Assembly: GCA_963680875.1 (NCBI GenBank)
Contig: OY804588.1
Coordinates: 94,916,233-94,980,232 of the forward strand
Direction of reading: 5' to 3'
Length of the DNA stretch: 64,000 nucleotides
Origin: Bathymodiolus brooksi
Taxonomy: Eukaryota > Mollusca > Bivalvia > Mytilida > Modiolidae
This document shows, piece after piece, positions 45,320-56,313 of this stretch. The notes beneath the pieces were generated by a model, which ran no database searches, had not been told where the DNA came from, and worked only from the letters and a program-made list of their open reading frames with translations. The translations under genes and the position numbers were made by a program. The number at the start of each line of letters is the position of its first letter. Position 1 is the first letter of the stretch.

Positions 45320-46318
45320 ATGCGAAAACTTTTCTCAAATTTTGAACAACTACCTGTCAACCTCTCGTGTAAACTCTTTGACACGCTGATCCGTCCCATT
45401 TTAAGTTATAATTGTGAAATATGGTATATGGACGAATACCCCCCCTTATATAGAGCCATGCTTCGAGCAACCAGAAATAATACTTTTTGTGATACTTTAG
45501 CCCTACAGGAAAAATCATCATATGAAAAAATACATACAAAATATTGTAAAACAGTTTTAGGCCTTAAAAAAACTGCATGTAACATTTTGACATTATCAGA
45601 GTTGGGGCGACTCCCTATTGCTTCCTTTATTAAAACTCAAGTTATGATGTATTTTGTAAGAATAAATACTAATAATATAAACCCATTAATTAAAGTATCC
45701 CTTAATGTTAATAAATCTTTACATGATGAAGGCTTCTACACATGGTATACTTTGGCATTAAATGTCTTTCAAGAATTTGATTTGGATGCTGAAGATTTTT
45801 CTAATATGGATAAGTGTTTCCATAAGATAAAAGTTCCATTTAAAAAAGAATTTAAAAAGGTTGTCCATAATAATTACATTCAGAAAACTAAAGACAAACT
45901 TTCAAAATTAACAGATAATTCAAAACTTTATTTGTATAATAAAATAAAACATGATATTGTTTTGGAAGAGCATTTGATAAAGGAAAAAAACTTTAAAAAT
46001 AGACAACTCATAGCTAAATTTCGGACAAGTGACCATTGTTTGCAAATTGAAACTGGTCGATATATTAATATACCCCATCAACAAAGACTTTGCACTACTT
46101 GTAATATCTTAGAAGATGAATATCACTTTTTTTTAAATTGTCATTTAAACCAGCAACCTAGAAATTTACTAATAAATCTAATAAATACTATTGAAAATAA
46201 ATGTCCTTCTTTTACTAATATGTCACCCATGAATAGACTTGATTACATACTCAATCCAACTTCATATCTTTTATCGGTTGTTTGCACCTTCATAAAACAA
46301 TCACTAGACTTGAGATGA
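45320..46318 (+). pseudogene. LINE (non-LTR retrotransposon) ORF2 C-terminal fragment
   Basis: Intact frame of 332 codons, starting inside the thumb region of a reverse transcriptase: LFDTLIRPILSYNCEIWYMD corresponds to the LFD.LV.PIL.YG.EIWG block. It continues through a coiled, Lys/Asn-rich part to a zinc-knuckle-like end RLCTTCNILEDEYHFFLNCH. The polymerase domain (with its catalytic Asp pair) and the endonuclease are absent, so this is a 5'-truncated copy. Met45320 is only the first in-frame Met. Unbroken reading suggests recent insertion. Clade not determined. Confidence 0.85.
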
Positions 46319-46370
46319 TAGGGTTCACCCATATGGGTGTAATATGCAATTTGAATAAAAAAAATAATAA
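46319..46370 (+). other. LINE 3' end with a small hairpin
   Basis: After the stop, TTCACCCATATGGGTGTAAT contains the self-complementary ACCCATATGGGT and is followed by ATGCAATTTGAATAAAAAAA and an AAT-type tail. This is the likely 3' terminus recognised by the LINE's reverse transcriptase. Confidence 0.6.
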
Positions 46371-49300
46371 TATTTTCTTTTGAAAAGTTAATTTTTGTCA
46401 ATGAAATGTTGAATTACAAGAATAAAACAAGTATATGTGGAATTATTATTTTTTAAAGATTGAACATGTGGTATTTACATCATCAAGTAGTTCAATAAAA
46501 ATATTGATTCAAATCTAGTAAATTTATATTGATTTAAGAAGAAAAATTGAAATAAAGAAAAGTTATAAAATTAATGAGAAATTAAATAATATATTTTATT
46601 TAAGAGTAAAGTATGGTAATTTTTTTGTTTGTTAAAAGAATCCAATAGGAAAATAAACCATTAATTAAAATTTTAACAGAAATAATACACCTTAAAACAG
46701 TAAAATATGTATACATTAAGGAAAGAAAATAGATCATATATATATATTCTTACAATGGAAATGAAGTTCTATTTTTAAGTTAATTTTTATAAGAATATTA
46801 TTTCTTTCATAACTTTTTTATAAAAAAAGTGAAAAATCAAGTTGGAGAGCATATTTCAGGTTTGCTTATATAGTATCAGAGTTCGGGAAATGTGTCAGTC
46901 CTGTCAGACATGACCAGCAAAATTTGGGCAGATTTTGCTAAGGACTGACACAAGATTGGTATTTTGCAATAGAAAATTAATGAGGACTGACATTTTTTTC
47001 GCTAGGACCACCAAACCCATATGCAATTTCGCGAACTCTATGGTATTAATGTTTAATATAAATATTAATTACACTACAGCTAGGATGGATTATGCCATAT
47101 CCGCGCGTCCATCACGGACACCGTTTGTAATTCGCGGAAAGTCACGATGGACACAAAAGTCTGATCGCGGCAGTTGGTTTGTAGTGTCATCGTATAAGCC
47201 GCGATGTCCATGATGGACAGCGAAAAAAAAACAACATTACGTGTAGTTATATTCTTATATTCGTATCGGTTTGTTACCTCAATGCATCTCTTTCCAGAAC
47301 GTGCTAAGTGCTGAATGGGGTATATTTTATTGTGAATTTTATATTTGTATTTATTTGTAATACATAACTTACGTGATTTGTTTTTAAAGCAGCATCTGCT
47401 TCATGACATAGTAGTGGGTTTTATTTTTAAAGTGATGGCACAGGAACTTCTGGTATTTGAATGATTTTGTACCTGCTGGTGCCTTCGCAATGAACTGTCG
47501 GTACACAAAGATGGCACCTGTCAATCAATATCCATAGATCAAAGACCGAAAATAACATCGCTATGGTATTTAGAGAGGAGACAACACATTGAGATGAAAT
47601 AATAAGAAATTTTATTGAAAATAAATTTGTATCCAGAAAGTTTATTAATTAATAAATTAAAATGATTTTTAATACAATTTATTAAGAAATACCAAACACA
47701 ATATCGTTATTTAGGTAAATACTTATTGGAACAGATTTAAAAAAAACAAAAACAAAAACAAAACATACAGATCCCTCCAAGTGTATCAACGATCATACTC
47801 TCAGGTCGGACACAGAGTTTCGTCGGACTTAAAGAGAGTGTCACTCTTAAAATTGTCCGACAAAATCCTCCCAGGTCAGAGTGAGAGTGAGAGTCTCCAC
47901 TCTCAGATAGTCAGTAAACTATAAACAGGAAACGTCCCCAAATTCTGCTAACCAATAAATTCGTGCATAAAGAAACATGCGTATCTTAGTAAAGCTGAAG
48001 TAAATGAGTGATATACAGTACGGAAAGTATAGATATGTTAACGGCTGTCACGGACGATATATACAATAATATCCATGAATAAAATGTATTAACATGCAGT
48101 ACCCATGTTTTAAGTGAACTAGAAGTGAATATTAATATGTCCCTATGTACTCGCGACAATCGATGCCAAGAAGTCCCTTTCACTTGCTGCAGACAGTTGC
48201 CGGTTTACGATATCGGGTGCGTACGTTTGCTCTTTTACGTGTTCGCCAAATGTAGGGCGAACGAACCCAGGTAAATAATTATAATTTATACATTTATTTC
48301 TTTAAAGGCAAATTTGGATTAAAATTAATTAGTAAAATTTAAGTTTTATTTTGTTTATGGCGAATGGGTCATAAATCCGTAAATCCCGTTTTTTTCTTTC
48401 TTGAAAATTGGCAGTCTGCGGAGACCTGATATAGGTGAAATAATATTTTATTGGTGTATTCTACGGTTTTTTTTACAGTTTACCTGTCAAAACATCACCC
48501 ATCTCAGCATGTCGTCCCATCGTGCATTCATGATATACAAATACACCTATCACAGGTGTGAAAAAAAAAACGTTGCTCAAGACTCCTTTTATTAAGACTT
48601 ATAAACATAGATAACTATTTTGCGTGTTCGATTTTCAAGCCGTCTTCCAATTTATTTGTACTTAAAAAATAAATTTATAACTGACCCAAGCTAAATAAAT
48701 GAAATGTGACTTGCCTTCTATAAATTTTAATTTCTTATCTAATTCTTATTCTTATTATGTAACAATATGGTCAGGTTGTTATTTTCATTGAATGACATCT
48801 CAAAATAGATGGCTTCACAGTAGGAGCTCTTCCTGTATATTGGTTACATCCTGTATATTACAACTGACAGCCAATGCAGGACAAACGATTTTAATCAGCC
48901 ATCATTATCATAAAATACTTTATTTTGATGATGACACCTAATTTCCATCACCTAATCCAAATTAGTATAGTAGAGGAGTACCGTATTTTTCGGACAATAA
49001 ATTTTGTTTACAGTATACCTTTATTTTGCTGCAGGTTTATTTCTGAATAAGAACACTCGTATCATCGATGTTCTTGGTGTTATTTTTTTTTAAATAAAGC
49101 AATAAAATTTATGTATACTAACAGGGGGTGCAATTCTGGGGAAAACATATTCAACATCCGGAAAAAATCAATATTCAATAATTGAAGTGTTAGCGAAAAT
49201 CAGTTCAATCTTGTATTTAATAATAAAATATATACTATAAAAAATGTATCTTGTTGAAAAAAATCACAGGGCCAGGATCGATTTACAATATAAAATTATT

Positions 49301-49595
49301 ATCACAAAATATCTAAATATAGCTATAGCTTTTCTATCAAACACGAGCATGCACACGTGGTTGTAGTAAAAAATGGCGGTTGCAATTTTATAGTTTTAGA
49401 GTTTAATAATACATATTCATTAATTTGTTTTCGTATTTTATGTAAATCCATTTATGTAGAAAAAGCAAAAAAGAGAATCAAATTTACATTTATTAACATG
49501 TGATTACCCTGATAATTCACCCTTAATGGGACCCCTTAATTCCTCTTAATTAGGAAGGACACCATTCTTTGATATTATGTTATAGTTAGAGTATA
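46371..49595. other. Unassigned interior of the 19-kb element
   Basis: AT-rich. 46870-47000 has repeated AGGACTGACA motifs, 47110-47215 has paired GTCCATCACGGACA/GTCCATGATGGACA motifs, and 47770-47915 has CTCTCAGGTCGGACA-type repeats of opposite orientation. These are probably foldback fragments. No gene recognised. Confidence 0.45.
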
Positions 49596-49599
49596 TTAA
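49581..49599. mobile_element. Left piece of a small palindromic MITE split by the TTAA element
   Basis: TATAGTTAGAGTATATTAA is the first part of a palindromic MITE. The remainder resumes at 56222 (TTAAGTGAAATGTTAATGGT ... ATATACTCTAACT). An uninterrupted relative is at 57966-58076. Confidence 0.75.
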
Positions 49600-49932
49600 A
49601 GGGATATTGTCTACCAGCTGCGTAATTTTTTCATACCTAAAATTATTGTCGATTTCCGTACTGACCTTCATAAAATGAAGATTAACACCGAGTTATGTTG
49701 CAAAAGATACGAAAAAGACCCAAAACTATCGTTATCAGAATTATTGTCCGGATGACAATATTCAAATCTGTTCATATGGCCTTCTATGCGAACACGTCTT
49801 GAGCATGCGCACTGTTTAGAAACAATAAACAACATGTGGTTCTTGGGCAAAAGAGAAACTGTCAACGCGTGGAAGAAAGCGGACTTTGACGGATTCAGAG
49901 ATAAAGAGGAATAGAAGTGAAGTATCTTCCAA

Positions 49933-50024
49933 ATGGAACAAATGCAGGATATATGTAGGGGATCAGTTGGACCGTTGCCGTTGGATGGAGCGAACTCAAG
50001 GAAGTGCTTGATTATTGTTGATAG
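49933..50024 (+). CDS. Unknown four-exon gene of the TTAA element, exon 1
   Basis: First exon, starting at ATG 234 bp inside the left TIR. It reads MEQMQDICRGSVGPLPLDGA and continues to LIIVDR, ending GATAG|GTAAGC, a strong donor. No family recognised. The start is chosen because it is the first Met of the frame that splices in phase to 52136, 52717 and 53405 (total 138 aa). Confidence 0.6.
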
Positions 50025-52135
50025 GTAAGCCGAGCATGTTGCCTTCTTTTCTCAATCGTTTTTCATATTTTATGAATTTATGATGATGCCTATGATCATT
50101 TTCGGTAGATACTAATCAATATATGTAATTTTGCACCTGGCAACAGCAAATTATTGTCAATGAGTAGCATAAAACGGCCGTATTTGCGAGGTAAACAAAC
50201 ACAAATTTTAAGAGGCCAGCAAAGGGGAAATGGGAGTGCAAAAATGATATCAATGACAATGCAGTTTATTATTATCAATTTAAAAAAAAATATCGAATCA
50301 ATTCATTTTTAATGCAAGAATTAAAACTGTACATGGCTTAATGAAAACCCTATAAAGTTCTTTTTATTCAAGCAAATTTATTTCTTTGATATAATTAGGC
50401 TTTTAATTTTATCAAATTTCAACAACTTGGACATGAAACTTAGTTTTGGGAACCAAAAGTATATACCTTACTTTCTGCGAATTATCACTATAATGGAAAA
50501 TCAGTATGTATTTTTCAAATAAAAGCTTTCTATTTAAAGAAGCTTCATTTCAATTGCACTTTTAGTTTGGATCCTGTAAGTATAATATATAATTATAAAC
50601 AAGGTTTTGAAAAAATGATATAAATAATATCCATTGAAATTTTCAAGTTTCAGAACTTTTTTTATATATGACTACAAAATTTTACTGAAAATTTCAGAAA
50701 TGTCCTAAAATGCATATTTTAGACCATGGCTAAATGAAAATCATTTTCAATTCCTTTATGCAAACAAGTTTATATCTTGGGTACTGGAAATACATTACAT
50801 AAATAAAGTTTTAAGTACTTTTCAACAAGTTTGAACATAAAACTTTGTTATGGGAGCCAAAATTATATCTTCCTGTCTGTGAATTATCACCATATAGTGG
50901 AAAATCAGTATGTATCTTTTATATAAAAAGCTTTCCATTTAAATAAGTGTCATTTCAGTAGCATTTTTAGTTTGGATCCTGTAAGTATGATACATAAACA
51001 AGGTTTTTAAAAAATAATATGAAGATCCATAGAAATTTGCAAGTTTCAGAAACTTTTCTATATATGTGACTATAAAATTTTACTGAAATGTCCTGAACTG
51101 CATATTTTTAGACTATGACTAAATGAAAATCGTTTTCAATTTCCTTATGCAAACCAAGTTTATTTCTTGACTATTCTAAAAACATTACATTAACTAGTTT
51201 TTTACTACATTTCAACAATTTTGGACATAATTTTTAGTTCAGGGAGCCAAAATTATACTTTACTATCTTAGAATTATCAACATAGACATGATAGAGGGAA
51301 ATCAATATGTATTTTTCATATAAAGGCTTTCTATTTAAAGAATTGTCATTTGAACTGCTTTTTATCCCCTCGCCAACGAAGTTGCCAAGGGATATAGTAA
51401 TGCTACCGTCCGTCCGTCACATCCTTGTGAACACTCTAGAATCAACATCCTTCAATGGATTTTGACCAAACTTGGTACATACTTAGTCCTTAAGAGAATC
51501 TGGAACCCTATTGATTTTCAAGGTCGTATGTCAAAGATCAAGGTCACAGGCTAAAATTTTTACCGCATAACATCCTTGTGAACACTAGAATCAACATCCT
51601 TCAATGGATTTTTGACAAAACTTGGTACATACTTAGTCCTGAAGATACCGAAACCTTATTGATTTTCAAGGTCATAGCCTTATAGGTCAAAGGTCAAGAT
51701 AACCAGGTCAAAATTTTACCACGTAACATCCTTGTGAACACTATAGAATCAACATCCTTCAATGGATTTTGACCAAACTTGGTACATACTTAGTCCTTAA
51801 GAGAATCTGGAACCCTATTGATTTTCAAAGTCAAAGGTCAAGGTCACCGGGTAAAAAATTTAGGCAAGGGGATACGCCACACTTTGCCCTTGTTTAGTTT
51901 GGATCTTGTAAGTATGATTTATAAACAAGATTTTTAAGAAATAATGTGAAGATCCATAGTAATTTGCATGTTTCACAGTGTGTGAATTTAACAGTAGACC
52001 GATGGCCCATGTCTGTGTTAAAATCATGCAGGTTTTTGTAAAATTATCTAAATTTTTTAGGCAAATTACTACAAAAACTGGTAATTTCAGACAAATGTGA
52101 TTTTGTAGTGATTGATATTTGTACTTTTGATTTAG
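50025..52135. repeat. Intron 1: three 400-bp modules split by a CCCCTCGCC repeat
   Basis: Three diverged tandem modules of about 400 bp start near 50330, 50740 and 51110. Shared pieces include TAGTTTGGATCCTGTAAGTA and ATTATCAC.ATA.TGGAAAATCAGTATGTA. The third is interrupted by 51363-51892, a dispersed repeat from TATCCCCTCGCCAACGAAGT to AGGCAAGGGGATACGCCACA. That repeat has a CGTCCGTCCGTCAC tract and three internal modules (CATCCTTGTGAACACTA.., CTTGGTACATACTTAGTCCT). Confidence 0.75.
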
Positions 52136-52240
52136 ATATTCTGACCAAGGTAATTCTAGAGTAGAAGAAATGAGCAGCCATCACATTTCAACGAAACGGA
52201 TGAAACTGGAGAAATCGAGTTCATTTGTGAACCCATTTGA
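52136..52240 (+). CDS. Unknown four-exon gene of the TTAA element, exon 2
   Basis: 105 nt, acceptor TTTTGATTTAG, donor TTTGA|GTATGT. With AG from exon 1 it forms Arg, then YSDQGNSRVEEMSSHHISTK and RMKLEKSSSFVNPF. A basic patch (KRMKLEK) could be a nuclear signal. The open GA joins T of exon 3 (Asp). Phase agreement on both sides is the main support. Confidence 0.6.
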
Positions 52241-52716
52241 GTATGTTCATTTTGTTAAAGATTAGACATATTCTACATTATGTTTATAGGTAACATTGTC
52301 AATATTGTTCAACACAGTCACTCGTATAACAGTTTCCTATTAATTATTGTGGCTTGCATAGTGATACTACTAGTAGCTATATTATATAGGGATCATGTTG
52401 GCTTCTGCGTCATCTTTACATTTTCATCAATCCACAAGCTGAAATGGCCCGTCCTCTTTAGCTACTTACGGGAATGAAACCAAACTGGGACAGAATTGAC
52501 GCACGTCTGGCACACCAAATTTTTTCCTGGAACTTTGATGTAATTTTGTCTCTTTATATTGGGTTGTGTAGATGTGTGCTGGATACATGTATATAGATTT
52601 AATATTATTTTGAAAAGCTTTTTCGTTATACAGCTGCACATCAGAACCATATAGCAAAATTTGTTTCGATATTATACACATACACTGTAATAAACAATTA
52701 TTTTTTATTCTTACAG

Positions 52717-52797
52717 TCTCTCAATAGATATTACTGAAGAGGGCAGTGATGATTCTGACGATGGAGATTTTGAACCTAGCCTCAACTTCACTCTAAG
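52717..52797 (+). CDS. Unknown four-exon gene of the TTAA element, exon 3
   Basis: 81 nt, acceptor TTCTTACAG, donor CTAAG|GTTTGT. It encodes LSIDITEEGSDDSDDGDFEP and SLNFTL, a highly acidic segment. Ends AG, completed by G of exon 4 (Arg). Acidic stretches like this occur in N-terminal parts of many transposon proteins, but no specific family is claimed. Confidence 0.62.
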
Positions 52798-53404
52798 GTT
52801 TGTCATGTTAATTTCATATGTTTCAGTTGTAACTTACATACTTGAAATTTTGTCCTAATAACAGAACCATGCATGATCATATGTCATAGGAGCTTTATTA
52901 TACCCCCGCTCCACTGGAAGGGGGAGGGGGTATACTGTTTTACCTCTGTCCATCTGTTCGTCCCAAGATGTTCATAACATTTTTCTCAGTAATTATTTAT
53001 GGCAGCAATCTGATATTTGATCATAGGCTTCAGAAGGGTCAATCGAAAGTCGCAAACCCGCTGTGTTGTCCATGGTCAAGTCCGGTAGAAGCCCCATCCG
53101 ATGAAGAGAAAGACATCAACAACAAATGAAGATCAGGTCTGATTTGGGTAACAGACACCCTGTAACCATTGACCAGCTCGTGATGCCTGCCGTAGAACTT
53201 CTCGAGGGATGACCACAACCTAAAATCTGTCTACAAATCACTCAAATCCTTCATAAAGTGGACTTGTAATGATATGTTTAGTTTGTCATTCACTATACAT
53301 TCGAGATATTCATCTTGAATTGAAAGTTAGGGCTCCATAGATCATAATCTCAATTCTATTGTTTTATTCTTGTGAATTACATTGTATGTATTTTTCTACT
53401 TCAG
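52798..53404. repeat. Intron 3 with a short CCCCGCTCC repeat copy
   Basis: 52900-53035 is a truncated copy of the TACCCCCGCTCC repeat (GGGGGAGGGGGTATACTGTT, then AATCTGATATTTGATCATAG). The rest (53040-53400) is unassigned. Confidence 0.65.
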
Positions 53405-53543
53405 GTGGCAGAGAAGTTACAACAAAAAGACAGCTAGATGGTCTGTGCAGCCTGTTAAAGCTGACAAGTCATATTCCTATGTTCCAAGACTATTAAGGGT
53501 CATCATTTGTATGAGACTGCAAGATAATGAAGGAATGAATTAA
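53405..53543 (+). CDS. Unknown four-exon gene of the TTAA element, exon 4 and stop
   Basis: Acceptor TTTCTACTTCAG. It encodes R|WQRSYNKKTARWSVQPVKAD|KSYSYVPRLLRVIICMRLQD|NEGMN and stops at TAA 53541-53543. The stretch KTARWSVQPVKADKSYSYVP has the look of a folded domain (regular Trp/Tyr/Val spacing), but I cannot name it. Total protein about 138 aa: short N-part, basic linker, acidic linker, C-terminal domain. Confidence 0.6.
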
Positions 53544-54197
53544 CATGTGCAGTTGGAAGTAGATGATCCCAGAAGAATTTCGGTCCATCTTGCACAATTC
53601 CACAACCTCCAACTCGGGATGATATTGTAGCATCTCAGAAATCCAGATTTGAAGACCAAGACAAAACAATTGACTATATTGTCGCATAAAATAAATTTAG
53701 ATTGTCACTCTTTGTTTTTCCTGGTCTAACAGAAGTTCTGCACATTTAGAGCAGAAAAGTACCCAAGTCAGGATAATGGCCATTACAAATTGTCCAATGC
53801 TCAATAATGATAGCTGGTGGCCATTTTGAATTTTCAAATGGTGCAAACAGTAACAACACATGTTAAAGACATTCATAGGAACATATATACCAGATTTCAA
53901 TTCAATCCCTTCAGCGGTTCTTGAGAAGAAGTTTCTTGAAAATCGACCAATCAGAATTTTCGAAGTCACATGGTGGCTATGTTTTTTGACGAATCTGCAC
54001 AAAAGTAACAACTCTTGTGTAGGACCTCATAGAAAACATCTCTGCCAAGTTTGGTTTTGAATTATATAAAAGACTGTCAGTCCATTTTAGAAGAAATTGT
54101 CAGTGCTGATAGAACAAAAAATAATAATAAGATGGCAAAACTTTCAAATTAAATTTACAATTCAAACTGACCAACTTGTGAAATTAACAACTCATTA
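53544..54197. other. Spacer between the two convergent genes
   Basis: Includes a stretch (53700-54100) with features of the AGCTCACC-type repeats (CAGATTTCAATTCAATCCCT, CTGCCAAGTTTGGTTTTGAA). Open frames on both strands lack domains. Confidence 0.4.
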
Positions 54198-54335
54198 GGG
54201 TTGATTTATTTGTTATTTTTGGTGTTTTAACGCCACTTTCAGCTATATCATGGCGACCAGTTTTAGTGGTGGAGGAAGCCAGAGTACCCGGACAACCACC
54301 GACCATAGGGAAGCAAGTGGTAAACTTTATCATTA
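54198..54335 (-). mobile_element. Truncated type A SINE
   Basis: Minus-strand 3' half: GATAAAGTTTACCACTTGCT through CACTAAAACTGGTCGCCATG and GAAAGTGGCGTTAAAACACC. The tRNA-related head and the usual GCAATATTTCAG part are missing. Confidence 0.75.
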
Positions 54336-54378
54336 TAGGGTATATGGGATAAAATACAAAATATTTCATGAACAAGTT

Positions 54379-54642
54379 TTAATTAAATCGTCTAGGAATG
54401 AAACCCTTGTATTGTCCATATAGATCAGGATACTTGTCCCTAATTTTCCAAGTACAACAGCTTGGGATCACACGTCTGACCCCAGCTCCAAGTCGGCCAT
54501 GTGCCCAAATGGTATACTGGCAGTAGGCTGCATACCTATTGGATCTGTTGTAATCCTCATCATGGGGCATTACTACAAGTTCCTCTCGAAACATTCTAGC
54601 AACCCCCAACACTGCCTCATCAAGGACAATCCGATCAAAGTC
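54379..54642 (-). CDS. P2X7 C-terminal (ballast)-like domain protein, exon 2
   Basis: Minus-strand exon after acceptor TTGTCTTTATTACAG. It encodes [20 protein letters not shown], then [60 protein letters not shown] and FIPRRFN with a stop. From memory this matches the C-terminal half of the P2X purinoceptor 7 intracellular domain (P2RX7_C): YR.Y..W.HG.LG.G.RRVIPSC....IR..FPDP.G.Y.GF. In P2X7 this domain is a cytosolic zinc- and nucleotide-binding ballast; stand-alone copies are frequent in invertebrate genomes. The first Cys-rich half of the domain is absent here. Confidence 0.8.
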   Translation of the reverse strand, partial: DFDRIVLDEAVLGVARMFREELVVMPHDEDYNRSNRYAAYCQYTIWAHGRLGAGVRRVIPSCCTWKIRDKYPDLYGQYKGFIPRRFN

Positions 54643-55968
54643 CTGTAATAAAGACAAGAGATTTAATAAAAACAGAGTAAAGACAGATGGTTATACATTC
54701 ATCTAGAAAAATGAGCTCTATTTAAAAAAGAAATATAATTCATTATAAGTGAAATAGTTTGCACAAATTCAGTTTAGAGAAATGAAAAAAAGTCTTATTT
54801 TGGAAGGAAAGATTTTCTCGTGGGACTTTCTTATGACCACAGTTTTATTTCGTTTTTTGTTGGTATATGGGAGAACCATTTTGGTCTTGCAATTTTTTTA
54901 TATCAATTTACCCCTCAAGCTATTCAATTTTAATTTTATGGGGTTTTTTTTCCTAAAAATTATTTTGATTCTGAATCTTGAAGAAAAAAATTTGGCTGGA
55001 CAGGAGAAAAAAATATATTCTGACTTGACATTTTCACAGTATAATCATATACAAAATTTTGAAGAAAAAAAATTATTCCAGCACTTCGCCAATCTAATTA
55101 AAATTAGATCTACGCGCTTGCTCCCTATTTTAGATCTAATTATACCCCCGGTCCCCGAAGGGGGAGGGGGGTATACTGTTTTACCTCTGTCCGTCCGTCC
55201 TTCCAAAATATTTTTCGTCACATTTTTCTCAGCAACTATTGATGGCAGAAATCTGATATTTGGTCACTAGCTTCACATAGGTATGCCATATCGTGGGAAG
55301 TGGCATGGGTATCATAAGTGAACATTAGATCACAGTTCACCTTGTTTTAATTAGATTGGCACTTCGCCGGAAAATAAGATTTCTGTGGCGTCTGAAAAAA
55401 ACATTTCTACGGCGAAAAAACGTGACATAGCCCCCTTCAAGGTAAATGGCCAGTCCCATATTATTTTGCAGCAACTGTCTTGTGGAACTAGAAGTAAGGT
55501 CTCTTTTGTTTCTAATCCAGCCCAAATTTCTCTGAAACATTCCAGTCAATTAACAAATAAAACAACACTGGCTACGTCATTCGTTTTCATCAGACATGTA
55601 TTTCACTGTGTTCTACATGTATGTCTCTGTTTTCATATTGTCGGTAAACTGGCTAAAATAAATTAATTTAACACGTGTATCAAAATCTCGGGAAACAACT
55701 TCATAACTTATAAGAAGAAAAAAACTAATTTAGTTATTTTTAACGCCGGCAAAAATTTCCGATCGAAAATACGTAGTTGAGCTTGTCCCCATAGGGTGCC
55801 TCCTGGCATGTTTTCAATGGTTATCGTGGAAATATCGGCTGAAACTGTTAAGGCATGTAGTTTTCATCAAAGAAAATCTATTCCTGATACAGAAATTATT
55901 TATTCTACGTCTTTTAGATACAATCGATTCGCAAATAGCTTTTTTCCTCAACTTTTATAGAAACTTAC
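54643..55968 (-). other. Intron of the P2X7-C-like gene; contains a CCCCGCTCC-type repeat
   Basis: Bounded on the minus strand by GAG|GTAAGT and TTTATTACAG|GAC. 55141-55347 is a plus-oriented copy of the modular repeat (TACCCCCGGTCCCCGAAGGG to CATTAGATCACAGTTCACCT), itself flanked by AGATCTAATT-rich sequence. Plus-strand frames at 54782-55270 and 55385-55666 show no domain and are considered spurious. Confidence 0.6.
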
Positions 55969-55980
55969 CTCAATATCCAT
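55969..55980 (-). CDS. P2X7-C-like gene, putative first coding exon
   Basis: On the minus strand AGCATGGATATTGAG|GTAAGT gives a start Met and MDIE ending at a strong donor on a codon boundary. This joins in phase to [12 protein letters not shown] of exon 2, giving a 91-residue protein. It lies 142 bp inside the right TIR, as expected for the first exon of a TIR-promoted gene. The exon is too short to prove by sequence alone. Confidence 0.5.
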
Positions 55981-56221
55981 GCTGCAGCATCCGGGCTACT
56001 GACATAAAAATAGATAAATAAATAGAGTTGGCCTCGCCCAGGTCAGTGCATAATTAATTAGATTCCGGTAACGATGATCAGCTTTTTTAGTCGAAAAAAC
56101 AACGTTTCGGAGCGTATTCATCAATAATTCGGTGTTTAATCTTCATTTTATGAAGGTCAGTACGGAAATCGACAATAATTTTGGGTATGAAAAAATTACG
56201 CAGCTGGTAGACAATATCCCT

Positions 56222-56313
56222 TTAAGTGAAATGTTAATGGTTAAGAAGGGGCGGAGCGAGCGAAGCGATGCGACCCCCTTCTTAACCAATAAAATTTCAC
56301 TTAATATACTCTA
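56222..56313. mobile_element. Right piece of the split palindromic MITE
   Basis: TTAAGTGAAATGTTAATGGT, the GC-rich hairpin centre GGGGCGGAGCGAGCGAAGCG, then TTAACCAATAAAATTTCACT and TTAATATACTCTAACT. It completes 49581-49599 when the TTAA element is removed. Confidence 0.75.

Larger units (their letters stand above)
49600..56221. mobile_element. Nested TTAA-flanked DNA transposon, 6.6 kb, two genes
   Basis: The TIRs of about 98 bp begin AGGGATATTGTCTACCAGCT and agree at almost every position (49600-49698 against 56123-56221 reversed). TTAA lies at 49596-49599 and 56222-56225. The pre-insertion site is preserved as a related MITE at 57966. It contains a + strand four-exon gene (49933-53543), a convergent - strand two-exon gene (55980-54379), tandem modules, a CCCCTCGCCAACG repeat, CCCCGCTCC repeats and a SINE fragment. 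TTAA use fits the piggyBac or Kolobok superfamilies. Confidence 0.82.

Noticed and set aside
46935..47213. 92-codon frame with Arg/Lys-rich end
   Set aside because: Overlaps short repeated AGGACTGACA and GTCCAT.A.GGACA motifs; no recognisable domain.
54782..55270. 162-codon plus-strand frame rich in F, L and I
   Set aside because: AT-rich intron of the minus-strand gene, ending inside a dispersed repeat; no domain or splice support.
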